Shown here: piece by piece, positions 11,970 through 23,502 of the stretch | How the letters are laid out: each line of letters opens with the position of its first letter | How positions within the stretch are numbered: the stretch's first letter is position 1 | Assembly (NCBI GenBank): GCA_958298945.1 | Contig: OY282605.1 | Coordinates: 3,991,811-4,055,810 of the forward strand | Direction of reading: 5' to 3' | Length of the DNA stretch: 64,000 nucleotides | From: Atherix ibis | Lineage: Eukaryota; Arthropoda; Insecta; Diptera; Athericidae | Notes under the pieces: generated by a model | Databases searched by the model: none | What the model saw: only the letters and a program-made list of their open reading frames with translations | Told to the model about the DNA's origin: nothing | Made by a program: the position numbers and the translations under genes

Positions 11970-12825
11970 ATGCAGAGAAACAAACAAACGAAAACATTTT
12001 TCTTAGATATGTTCGCGAAATGGGATTGATTTTTGAAGAATCCTAAATAGTTGCGCTCTTTCGAAAAATCCATAAAGCCATCATGTTTCCATATATTCTA
12101 AAAACTACCATATTCCATACCATCAGAAGAGTCATCCATTTGAAAGCGTTTCTTACAATGGCAATAGACGCCATTTTGTATTTCTTTCCAAAAGTGGGAA
12201 TGGCGTTCCTCACAATTCCAATAGCCGCCATTTTTATTTTTTTCCAAAACGTTGTCAGGTTGTTCCTTACAATGGCTGTAACGGCCATTTTTAATTTCTT
12301 TCCGAAAGTTTTTACGGTGCTCCTCACAATGCCAATAACCGCCATTTTTTATTTCTGTCCGAAAGTTTAATGGCATTCTTCACAATGCTTATAGACGCCA
12401 TTTTAATTTTTTTCCTAAAGTTTTGCTGTTTTCCCTCACAATCCCAATAGTCGCCATTTTTATTTCTTTCCAAACGTTGTCACGTTGTTCCTCACAATAG
12501 CAATAACCGTCATTTTTATTTCTTTCCGATCGTTTTTACGGGGTTTGTCACAATGCCGATAGCCGCCATTTTTATTTTTTTCTAAAAGTTTTCTTGTTTT
12601 TCCTCACAATCGCAATAGACGCTATTTTTATTTCTTTCCCAATGTTTTATGGTGTTCCTCACAATTCAAATAGCCGCCATTTTTTATTCACAATGCTTAT
12701 AGACGCCATTTTAATTTCTTTCCAAATAAACAGTCGCCATCTTTTGGTTCTCTTAAAACAGTCGCCATATTTTACAAACACCTCAAAGCCCATAAGAAGA
12801 ATTGCCATATTTTGTTCTGTACTAA
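11970..12825 (+). repeat. complex GCCGCCATTTT repeat element, copy 2
   Basis: A shorter version of the element at 7881-9475, same orientation, starting about 4.1 kb downstream. The left segment matches closely (TGCAGAGAAACAAACAAA, then GCGAAATGGGATTGA, TCCTAAATAGTTGCGCT and CATCAGAAGAG). The right segment also matches (CATATTTTACAAACAC, TCAAAGCCCATAA and TTTTGTTCTGTACTAA). Only about ten 57-bp units lie between them, so the copies differ mainly in array length. About nine CGCCAT cores are present. Confidence 0.85.
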
Positions 12826-14850
12826 CGCAGACAATCCTCAAATTTAAAAGCATTTAAAAAGCAAAAATCCTCCGAAAAGTCGCCGAAACTTATCTAAAAA
12901 GGATCGAGTCTCACATGGCAGCTATTTGAATGATGATATAGTCCTTGCATAATGGCCAACATCCAAGAAATTAATTAAAAAAATGAAATATGAATTTTAA
13001 ATGCGCTAGTACGAAATGGATTAATTTTTTTTAAAAAGAAAAAACTACTTTTCAAGAAAATAAAAATATTTTTTGCGCCATTTTGAATTTTTGACAGAGA
13101 AAATGTCAAAATGCATAATCGAAAACCTTATAAATTTTGAAAAATTGATCAAAACAATGTTGCTAAGCTTTACAGCTGATTGGGGTTTTTTTTTTTAAAT
13201 AATAAACAGTAAAGAGAAAAGAAGATGAAGAAGAAAAAAATAAAATCATAAAAAGAAAATGGTCGCTGGGCTGTGGTGAAATACGGTAGCTGTACTCACC
13301 GCCGTGGTGAAATACGATAAGCTGTTAGGTGAATAGTAATTTTTGAATAATTTTCTTCGAATTGTTCAATGATTCATTCCCAATAATTAGTAGAGAAACT
13401 GCGTCTGTTCTCATTATTCAAAATATACTAAAAACTATTCACATTTTTTCTATTTTCTTTTATTTTTCTTTTTTATAATTCACAATGAATTTATATAACA
13501 AAAGAAATGGTAAAAAACAAATTTTAATGACATCAAAGCATACCACCCCCCTCCACACAAAAAAAAAAATAAGAAGAAAATGTCGCAATAATAAATCCAT
13601 TCTGGAGAATTTTTTAACTGATCTTCATACTACACACACCATAACAAGATCGGTTATAATCTCCCCCACCTGGACCCCATTGCGGATCAGTGTCGCTTGG
13701 TGTGGGTTTGCGTTCGTCTTAATTGGAATTTGAATTTTTCTGCAACATTGTCGGAAGCTATGCGATGTGACCAAAAAAAAAAAATCCGGTGCGTCAGTTT
13801 CTTTTCTTTTGTTTTACTTGGAATTATTTATGATTTGTTGGAGATTTCATTTGATTTTAATTATTGTGGAAAGTCTTCACTTCATGCTTGTACCGATTAG
13901 GCTTGTTGGTGTGTATTTGCACGGCATAACAAGTTTCCTTCCGTGCGACGAGATCTTTTTTCTCTCTAATTCACCTGTTCACGATCATGAACGAGTTTAG
14001 ATGATTTGCTAAAGTTTCTTCTGCACACTCCCAATAGACATGCAATCCATAGAACTGCCTGCCTACCTACCTACAAGCAAAGTGGATAACAAAAAGAAAA
14101 ATCTTAAAACGGTGACTTTGTTGCTAGACGAGTCTCGATTGTATTCACTCACCACTCACACCGTTCACGGGCATGAGTCAATCTGCTTTCGATTATACAA
14201 TTGTGACCCAATTTCCCTCAATTTGCACTCGAAACGCCATGGAAAGTGGTCAGCGGTCTGAATGCGGCACAGAGAAAACTATTTTTTCCGTGAAAAATGT
14301 TTTTCTCTTTACGTGTGTGTGTGTGTGTATGTAATCATCAGCAACGCCATCTACACTTGCATTATTATCACTCACATTAAAGCTATATGTTCGCCGCCAT
14401 TTCATTGTTGATTCGTTAACAATGCGCTCTCAACGTCAACGACAAACATGAGAATTGTTGTATCAGAAAAATTTAGGCCAAAAACACAGTAGTTGATTGT
14501 GTTTGATTAAACGATAAAAAAAGAATAAGAACACAAAACATATTATTATATTATAGAAAAATCGAGACCAGATAATGGAACTGATACGATGGATTTTCTT
14601 ATTATTATTATTGACTGTCTACTTGATTGGAATTATTCTTATTTGAACAGATTTGCTCGATATTTTTTTTTTTTTGTAATTCTAATGATTATTTATGGGT
14701 TTTTAGAATTTTCTTAACTTAAAAAGTGCGTCTTTTTTCAAAACCAATTAAAAAATTATTGTGAATTGATTGGGAAAAAAAACACTAAAAATTGCATTGT
14801 TGCAAAAAAATTGAAAAAAACAAGATCAAAGGTGTGGGCTATAAAATATG
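12826..14850. other. noncoding stretch
   Basis: No gene recognised. It contains a degenerate piece possibly continuing the preceding repeat to about 12950, A/T runs, and a short GT microsatellite near 14314-14328. Confidence 0.5.
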
Positions 14851-15025
14851 GATTCCACTGTTTGGAAAACAAAACGATTCATTGGGACAGCGCCTATAAG
14901 GACCTTGAAAAAATTGTTCTCTGAGAATGTAGCAACTCAGAAAATTATTTGTAAAATGGCGGCTTTTTGGGCGGAGCGAAATATTTCAGGTCTTAAAATG
15001 GCATTTTTTTTGGAAGAGTACAAAA

Positions 15026-15729
15026 TACGAAATTATGTATACTCCGCGGCGTTATGTTGGTATTCATGTCTCTCACTTATGTCGACAAGTTCGGCCATTT
15101 TGAATGTTCAGTTAATTTTTGACAGCTGCTTTGCTTGCACGTATTTTGGCTCGTCTTCGATTTTTGCCCATTTTTTGACAAAAAACAGCATCGCATTAAC
15201 ATTGCTAAGAAGCTGTGTGACTCTTTCCGCGACGATCCAAATTTGCTCCAGAGGGTCATAAGTTGTGACGAATCATGGTTTTATAGTTATGACATGGAAA
15301 CCATTGCTCAATCATCCCAATGGAAGCTGCCGCACGAGCCAAGACCGAAAAAAGCGCGCCAATTTCGGTCGAATGTGAAGGTTTTGTTTACAGTTTTCTT
15401 CGATTGCAGAGGCGTGGTGCATCATGAGTTCTTGCCACAAGGTAGAACGGTCAATAAGGAATATTACCTGCAAGTTATGCGCAAGTCGCGCAAAGCAATC
15501 CGCCAGAAACGCCCGGATTTGTGGAAGAATAAAAATTGGCTTTTGCAATTTTTGACCAAAAACAACACACTAATATTGCCGCAGCCACCGTATTCCCCAA
15601 ATCTGGCTCCCAGTGACTTTTTCTTGTTCCCGAAACTGAAGAGCCCCATGAAAGGACGACGCTACGCTACGATTGAGGAGATAAGGACGGCATCACAAAA
15701 TTCCCGATACTTTTTGTACAGACCTCGTA
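15026..15729 (+). pseudogene. defective mariner transposon, copy 1
   Basis: A mariner (DD34D) transposase fragment. The leader sequence around 15050-15130 matches the 5' region of the copy at 56.1-57.0 kb. The N-terminal helix-turn-helix part is mostly deleted. A frame from about 15200 then reads VISCDESWFYSYD with the first catalytic aspartate, FDCRGVVHHEFLPQG, RQKRPDLWKNKNWLL, and YSPNLAPSDFFLFPKLKSPM with the third aspartate. The HHDNAPAH block with the second aspartate is lost by a short in-frame deletion between WLL and FLTKNNT. The C-terminus is truncated by a deletion that joins directly to the right inverted repeat (CGATACTTTTTGTACAGACC, ending 15727). The left inverted repeat is missing apart from TACGA at about 15026. 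It cannot move itself. It sits inside the inverted ATGGCGG array. Confidence 0.88.
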
Positions 15730-16071
15730 TGACAGTTGTTGAGATGATTTGAAAAATGAAGATTGGAAAAATATGGTGGATTTTATTGTGGTCTGAAAAA
15801 TGGCATAACGCAAATCATGACGATTCTGAGAATGCTGTAAAATATGCCAACTTTGTTGGTGGTGCGAATATTGTGATTATTTTATGGTTGAAAAGAAAAC
15901 CGCCATTTTTCATGAAATTAAATTAAATTCAAAACACATGACAATTTTTGGAATGACATAAAAAATGGCGGTTGTTTTTATGGCAAAAAACATGGCAACT
16001 TTTGTTGTTAAATCGATTTAACACTAGTCATGATGATCCAGAAAACGGCATGGAAAATAGCATAACGCAAA

Positions 16072-16207
16072 GCTGGCCCAGTAGTACAGTTGTTAGCATG
16101 CTGGACTACCTTTCCAATGGGTCGTGGGTTTGAATCGCACTGAGGCATGGTGCTACGCTAATAACCCAAAAACCAATTTTCTTTCCATTCTACTTTAGCT
16201 TCCCATA
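16072..16207 (+). mobile_element. tRNA-derived SINE, copy 2
   Basis: A tRNA-like head with A-box-like TAGCATGCTGG (16094-16104) and B-box GGTTTGAATCG (16127-16137) is followed by a tRNA-unrelated tail (GAGGCATGGTGCTACGCTAA and the TTCTTTCCATTCTACTTTAG block). The T-arm pairs 4 of 5 positions. The TAGCATGC region and a CTTTCCAA anticodon-loop-like string most resemble tRNA-Gly(UCC), from memory. The acceptor stem does not close, so it is not a working tRNA gene. Copy 1 at 1485 shares head and tail. The insertion lies in the ATGGCGG array. Confidence 0.7.
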
Positions 16208-17610
16208 AAGAGCGGAAAATGCTATCAGCCATCAGCTTTACGGAAATATCAGTACCTGGTGGTAAACACCCGAATTAAAATAATGGCCGCCACTCCTAAT
16301 GGTCAAAAGCATGGTACCGCACCAAAAACTGCACGAAAATAGGCAGCTAAGCGATGACAAGTGCAACGACATGTCTGTATCTCTTCTAACACATTATATT
16401 AATAATCCCTTTAGCGCAAGTGACATAAAAAAGAAAATTCAAAAAACAATGGCGGCTTTATGGATGGTGAAAAACATGGTTCCTCATGTTCTGGTTTCAA
16501 AAATGGCATGACGCAAATCATGACAATTTCTGGGAACGCTGTAAAATATGGTCACTTTTTTGTGTTATTTTTATGATCTGGAATAACAATTTTTGGCATG
16601 ACATGAAAAATGGTGTTTTTTTTTTGCAGTGCCAACATAAGGCAGCTTTTATTGTGGTCTTAAAAGTGATGATTCCGAAAACAGCGTGCAAAATAACGGT
16701 GTGCAAATCGTAAATATTTTTGACAATTAAAAAAAATAAAAATGGCGGTTTTTGTTGTGGTCTGAAAAATGGCATGGCGCAAAGCAGGATATTTCATAAA
16801 ACAATATGACAAATGGCGGCTTTTTGGTTGGTGCAAAGCATAAACATTTTTAATACAATTTAAAAACATGTCCTATTTTGGCGAGAGAAAAAAAGCCCTT
16901 TTTATGGTCTGAAACTAGGCATACAGTTTTTTCGAATGTTCTGAAAAATGGCGGCTTTTAATACGCTCAGAAATATGGTATGATGAAAAGCATGACAATT
17001 TCTGGGAACGCTGTAAAATTTGGCCACTATTTTTGTGGTGCGAATTTCGTGGTTCTTTTTATGGTTTGAAATGATGACAGTCAAAAATACAAAAATGGCG
17101 GTTTTTGTTGTGGTCTGAAAAATGGCATGGCGCAAAGCGGGGCAATTTAGAAAACAATATGAAAAATGGCGGCTTTTAGTACGTCTCAAAATATGACCTT
17201 AATACGCTCAGAAATGTGATATGATGAAAAGTATGGCTTTTAGTACGGCACAACATGTGGCGACTCTTGTTGTGGTCGCATGGATTTCTTTTAATAGTCA
17301 AAAAATTATATTACAATTTGTCGAATGGTATAAACATTCTAGTTTTTGGGGTGTTGTGAAACAAGGCGCGAAAGATGGCGGCAATTGTTTTGGCCCAGAA
17401 TATGATAAGTTTTGGAATTATATGAAAAATGGCGCTTGTTATTATGACTCAAATTGTTGTTAGGGTCTGAAAAATTGCTTGGCTCAAGGCATAACACATT
17501 TTCGAATGGCATTTTTTGACGTGTTCTAAAAAATGGCGACTATTAATTATCGCTCTGACAAATAGTGACAATTGTTTTAGTGCAAAATGGCGGCTGTTTT
17601 TATTAATCCG

Positions 17611-18470
17611 AAAGGAAAAACGTGTTTTGCTGTTTCTTTTTACTTTTAATTAAATCAAAATAAAAAATGTTAACTTTTTTTTTAAAGAAAATGATTCAGT
17701 TGTATTAATTAAAGAAAATTTAATTACTGGAATAAAAACTATTCGGAGTTATTTCAAGATAAAAGTAATTATTTGCAAAACTTATAGAAATTCTATTGGG
17801 AAAAGTTCCAAATTTGCTTTGTTTTCTTTGAGAATCAATTTCTTTAGAAACTACGGCGGTGGAAAAAAAAAACTAAAAATTTATAAACTTTTCCAATTAT
17901 TGTTCTCATTGCTGGAATAGTGCTTAAAGTAAATAGTTTTCGATTGTGGATATTTACAGATGGTAAGCTTTCCAATTTAGGTTTTCATTAAGTTCCATTT
18001 TGGTTCGAATTTTATTAAATAAAAACGAAAAGTAAGACTCTGATTTGTATTAGAATTAAAGTTTGTGTTTTTATACATTTTTAACAATATTTTTTTTTTA
18101 TAATTTATAAAGCCTGTCATAGTTAAAGGCTACCTGTTTTGAGGGTTTACTGCTTGTTTTTATTGGGTCCATATGTCAAAAGAATTTAGTTTACTATTTT
18201 CTTTTAGTCATAAAAACATGGCCACTCTTAAATGTGTTTTTAAAATTTACCATTCTCATTTGGAAATTGTTCAGAATTTTTTTAAGAACTAACTCGCTTA
18301 AACACGTTGTTATATTAGTACAGGTCATGCAAGTATCTGTGAGGGACCATTAAACAGCGGTCTCAATGCTTGTTGGACGAAGCAACCGTTGGAAGATTAG
18401 GTATTTGAGGACTTAAGGAAACTAGAAATATACAATTAAAGGGGCCTCTTTCTTTACTTGGATATTGAAA
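17611..18470. other. noncoding AT-rich stretch
   Basis: No gene, RNA or repeat recognised between the inverted ATGGCGG array and the second 35-bp minisatellite. Confidence 0.5.
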
Positions 18471-18477
18471 GTTTTCT

Positions 18478-19345
18478 TAAGCGTTACGGTACGGAGTATT
18501 TCCTTAAAGGCAGATGGCGTTACGGGACGGAGTATTTCCTTAAGGGCAGATGGCGTTGTGGAACAGGGAATTTTGTTAAGGCATATGACGTTACGGAGCA
18601 GAGTATTTTTTTTGGGGGGAAAGTGTTTTGGGACGAGGTATTGTTTTAGGGCTGAAAGCGTTACGGGACGAGGTATTTTTTCAGGGCAGAAAGCATTATG
18701 AGAGGAGGTATTTTTTTAGAGCAGATGGTGTTACGTGACGAGGTATTTTTTTAGGGGTGATAGCGTATTGAGATGAGGTATTTTTTTATGGCTGATAGCG
18801 TTTTGGGATGAGGTATTTTTTTAGGGCTGAAAGCGTTACGGGACGAGGTATTTTTTTAGGGGAGATAGCGTTACGGGACGAGGTATTTTTTTAGGGGAAA
18901 TAGCGTTTAGGGATGAGATATTTTTTTAGGGGAGATAGGGTTACGGAACGAGATATTTTTTAGGGCAGAGAGCGTTACGGGAGGAGGTATTTTTTTAGGG
19001 GTCTTAGCGTTTCGGGTCGAGATATTTTTTTTGAGGAGATAGCGTTGCAAGACCAGGTATTTTTTTAGATATGATAGCGTTTCGGTACGAGGTATTTTTT
19101 TAGGGTAGACAGCGTTGCAGGATGAGGTATTTTTTTAGGGGCGATTGCGTTACGGGATGAGGTATTTTTTTTAAGGCAGAAAGCGTTTCGGGACTAGGTA
19201 TTTTTTTAGGACAGGAAGCGTTACGAGACCAGGTATTTTTTTTAGGGGTGATAGCGTTTCAAGATGAGGTATTTTTTTAAGGCAGAAAGTGTTTCGTGAC
19301 AGGTAAATTTTTTAAGGGCAGAGAGCGTTACGGAATGCGATATTT
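18478..19345. repeat. 35-bp minisatellite array, copy 2
   Basis: About 25 units, period 35 bp. Each has GCGTTACGGGACGAGGTAT, then a T run, then an AGGGGAGATA-type purine block. It is more regular than copy 1 at 960-1484 and in the same orientation. Both arrays share variant units with ATTTCCTTAAGGGCAGAT. Short open frames at its left edge are repeat artefacts. Confidence 0.92.
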
Positions 19346-22035
19346 CCTCAAAAAAAAGGGATTTCCTTAACTCTGTGGTCACAATCATGTCAGTTTAATT
19401 TTTTTCTATCTGAATTTTTCCTACCATAATTGTCTTTTGTCCCTGTCACTTTTGCGTATTGCCAATTCCCATCAACTGAACAAAAGCGTACACACAAGGT
19501 CATAGAAATAATGGCAGAGTAGCGTCATTCTTGAATGCATCTTCATTCATGCATTTTTCGATGCCATTCACACTAAAGAGCGACGCCGAACACAATTTCA
19601 ATTTTTCAAATAACACACACTTTTTGCAGTGCATTTTTCGAACAGCTTTGAGATGATTGAGTCTGGAGATGGTGATGTATGGGGTTAAAGGGATGATAAT
19701 TGTGATGTAGTCGGTTTCAAAGCCTGGCTCTTTTGTAATATTACGCGAATCGACTAGGAAGACTGTGTGAATTGGCTCGGAAGCTGTTAAGTTGAATCGT
19801 CAAGTTTTTTTGTTTTTTTGTAGACCACATTCTGCCACGTAAGGATTCCAATTAGATACAAAGTTGCCCGATTGTGTTCTGCTTGGTCGATTGGTTGATT
19901 GGCCGGTCGCTGTTTCGATTGCATTAGTTGGTTGGTCGATAGTTCAGAGACTTTAAAACAAAGTTTTTTGTGTCTTGTTTAATATTTTAGACCAAAGTAT
20001 AAACGAACATGAACGATGGCGACTACTGGAGAGAAGCAAACGATGAAGCTCTACATTGTTCGCGTGCAAGTGAATCGAATTGGACCGCACACGCTGGCAT
20101 TCCAACATTCCGGCACGCTATAAACCCAATGAACATACGCCATCAGACCCCATCACACCACGTCATATCATAATCAGCCACTAGAGCACATCCAGTCCAC
20201 TAGAGCACGGCTTGCATTTTCTTTTCATGCCATTAATTTCTGGGCTGTTCAACGGTTTTCGACTTTGCCTGTTATGCGACGATACTCGACTGTGCTAGGT
20301 CCAATGTTCTGGAGAAGCCACTAAAAAAAACGCAGCCATCTTCATTCCATCAACAATTTTGTTAATCCACCAAAAAACTTCACACAGATTCCGATCGATC
20401 ATTATTCCTGTCCATTGAAAAATAATCTTTTGTTTGCAATTTTATCCAGCCCCATTTCGAACAAGCTCCCTTTCGCTATCCCCCCCTCCCTACTTAAGCA
20501 TAATTGCGCAATTATCCAATTATAAACAAACAAAAAAAGAGGAGACATTATTGTTTTTTTGTGTTTTGGATGGACTTTTATCCAGTCTAAAGTTGAATGG
20601 GAATACATTTTAGATAAATCTTTACTCTTTTACTCGAAGGAGGGGAGAAAAAAGGATTACAAACATTGAATCGTAGAATTTATCGCATTTATGTTACGAA
20701 TTATTTCTTATCTACAACTTAAAAAGGATGCTTACTATCCGCCTGGATGTTAATGTGCTCTTATCAATTCCACCTTAATTTGGGGAATTACAAATAAATC
20801 AGAGCTCATACAATCAAGGACATCAGAAATGTAACCACCTCCGATAAGGAGAAAGGGGAGGGAGAAACGTCTACTGATATTAATAATAATTAATATTCAA
20901 TTTCTTATCTGCAAAACCTAGCTTTGCCAAATTAATGCTAGGATATTAAATTGTCATAAATATTACCTTAAGAATTTTTTTTTTCAAATTAATTCCCAAT
21001 CGAAAATGTTCTCATATTATTTTTAATTATTCAAAAAAAAAAGGTGAAGAACACAAAATTCTAAACCAAAAGATAACTCCTTTCAGAATCCTTAATTTTT
21101 ACTTGGAAAATTTTAAACAATTTTTTTTTAGTTTTTCTCTTTTTTTTTTAGTTAATAGAGAAATTTAATTTACCAACAATTCTTAAATATAAAATCGTAT
21201 CCAATTTAAAGAGCGACAAAATTTCACATAATCCTGTTAAAGGATAACAAAATTAACTAAAATACAAAAAGGAAAGAAACTCCTTTCGTCGTAGTAAACA
21301 GAAAATCCCGTAACGTATAAATACGATACAAACCTCCCCACTTATCCCCAAACGAACGCACACAAAAAATCTTCTTCAGACTAGGCACAAATGCACGTAC
21401 AGTCATGGCGGAATATTATCATTCTGATGCTTCTTATGGCATTGGACAAAATCTACCACAATCAATGGCGAAATGAGAATAAAACCGAATTGATACACAC
21501 GCAAACGATTAAACTAATTTTCAAAAGAATTACGGTAGCTCTGGGAAAACTTCCCACGCGGGTTGAAAATTGGAGCAAAACCGCCCCATCCGCACCGCAC
21601 CGCACTGCACAAAACAGTGTCGTATCGAAAGGGAACGCGTGGGTAGCATTTCGAGTAAACTCCTCCCTCGTACATATAAAATGCGAAATCTTTTGTTGGC
21701 GGCACGGCATAACTTTGATATTGTCGTCGGGCCTAAAATAATGGGCCGCATTTACCCGTCTGGGTGCCCATTCCAAGTCCGTCTGGTCCTATCGATCCTG
21801 ATGCGTTCATCCTTCGGCAGTGTTGGCTCTCTTTCAGCCCCATCATCCCACTATCGGCAACATCATCGTTAGGGTTAACAGCCACTGTATCACATGCTAT
21901 CCACACACACACACACATACAAACGCAATTGTCTCATCTCAATATGCAAACAAACACGAGAATTTCTGATCCACTTTGTTCGAATGCCAAAAGTACAGTC
22001 GGTGACAAAATAAAATAGTCCATCCCCAAAAGTTG
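19346..22035. other. noncoding stretch of mixed composition
   Basis: No coding gene supported. Sections near 19400-20350 and 21400-21990 are less AT-rich. A CA microsatellite lies at about 21902-21916. Several overlapping frames at 21391-22018 occur on both strands with no recognisable domain. Confidence 0.5.
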
Positions 22036-22039
22036 TTAC

Positions 22040-22195
22040 TTTTAAAAATTTTACTCATTCTCTTAAGAATGTTAAGACCCTAAAATTCTCTTTAGGAAAT
22101 TTTAAGGTCTCAAATTTTATTCAATAATTTTCAGACCTTAAATTCTTTTCAGGATCTTAGGACCTCAAATTTCTCAAATTTCTTTCAAAGTTTGT
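22040..22195. repeat. short ACCTCAAATT-type repeat patch
   Basis: About five units of roughly 30 bp (TTTTAAGGTCTCAAATTTTA, TTTTCAGACCTTAAATTC, CTTAGGACCTCAAATTTC). This is the family that fills 26.10-27.56 kb, in the same orientation. Confidence 0.75.
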
Positions 22196-22400
22196 TCATT
22201 CCAACGGCGTCAATTGGGGAAAAAAAATTCAATAAAATTTAAAAATTTCCACAAAAAAAGAGAAGAAATTTTTGACAAAACCTGACAAATGTTAATGTTG
22301 TCACAAAGTTCGAGGCTCAAAAATTACAGATGACATTTTACAAAATTGCCGGATAATTTTATTAATTATTGATGATTGGAAAAAAAAAATATTTTATAAT

Positions 22401-22490
22401 CAGGACATTTTTAAGGGTTTTAAGATCACTTATTATATTTAACAAAGTAAATAATAAGTGGTCTTTTTTAAGACCTTTGAAGGTGTCCTG
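22401..22490. repeat. imperfect hairpin, ~40-bp arms
   Basis: Arms begin and end with CAGGACA/TGTCCTG and contain GATCACTTATTATATTT against AAATAATAAGTGGTC, with a few mismatches and small bulges and a loop of about 8 nt. Confidence 0.8.
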
Positions 22491-23484
22491 ATGACCTTTT
22501 TACAGAAATAAAAATATTATCTCAAAATTCTTCTTATCAAAGGATTTTGGGAAAATAGTTTTTATTTTGGAATTTTCAATATTAATATTTAAAAAAGAGG
22601 AGATTTTTTGTTGTAAATTACCAGACCCCCCCCCCCACCCCTCTTCCACGAAAACAAAATTCGAAAATCAAACAAATTAATTACTTTTTTCTTTTGTGTT
22701 CGATTAATTTTGGCGCGTACTGTATAACTGAGTCAAATGGTGAGAAAAATTGAATTTTTCCTATACACGCTCGGTAAAAGGGAATTTCGAAAGTATTCGT
22801 TGTAATTCCGAATGGCCTATTTGGAGGCGTACTTGTGTGAGTACAGCAGAAATGCTTGCTTGCTTTGGTATAGAGACAATGTCCTCCTTTTTGCAAATCT
22901 ACCAGCGTACGTCACAAAGTTTTCCTTGAAAATTGAGTCGTCCCTTTTTTGTGAAGACATTGTTGAAACGTAAACGCTTGTGCTTGGGCCTGTGTGTATG
23001 TGTGATTACGATTGGAGCAACGCACTACGAATAGCGGATGTGTTATCCTTGAGAAATATTCACAACAACACCTAACGTCCATGAGAATAGCGAACTTTCA
23101 GAAAACAAAGACACGCCAACCAAACAGGAATAAGCCGGGGGCGCAGGGGTTGATTTTCGCCCTTTTTTTGCCTCTGCTGTAAAAGGAACCTGTCAGCTTT
23201 TCTCCGTTTAGTCAGAAAATAAAAGGAAATCTTTTCTTTTTTCTTTTTTTTGCCAGTTTTTCAAGGAATTTACTATTTACGCGAATGTTTTTATTTACAT
23301 TTTTTTTCTGTTATGAAAAATGTTATAAAAAAAAAAAAGATCGAAGCTTTTCGATACAAACTGAAATGGTTTTTTGCTTACAAGTTTGCTGGTTATTCCT
23401 GCCCCGTCAAAACCTTCCCACATGGACTTTCTTTTGTTGACGCATAAATGGTTTGTTTTTATGTGTGATTGCGATATTTATGGA

Positions 23485-23502
23485 GGGGGGGGGGGGGGGG
23501 GG
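23485..23502. repeat. poly-G run (18 G)
   Basis: Uninterrupted run of 18 guanines. It could form a G-quadruplex. It also supplies the proline run of a spurious minus-strand frame. Confidence 0.9.

Larger units (their letters stand above)
14940..17610 (-). repeat. complex GCCGCCATTTT repeat, copy 3 (inverted), with nested insertions
   Basis: Irregular repeats of AAAATGGCGGCTTTT and GTGGTCTGAAAAATGGCATG blocks, read on the + strand. This is the reverse complement of the core in the 7.9 and 12.0 kb elements. Shared longer strings, such as CCATAAAGCC(G/A)(C/T)CAT, support common origin. Two long units (near 16758 and 17110) are about 352 bp apart. A broken mariner (15026-15729) and a SINE (16072-16207) interrupt it, with array sequence on both sides of each. 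I count roughly 12-14 ATGGCG or CGCCAT cores. Confidence 0.75.

Noticed and set aside
16072..16145. functional tRNA-Gly gene
   Set aside because: A and B boxes are present but the acceptor stem does not pair and the sequence runs on into a tail shared with another copy, so it is a SINE.
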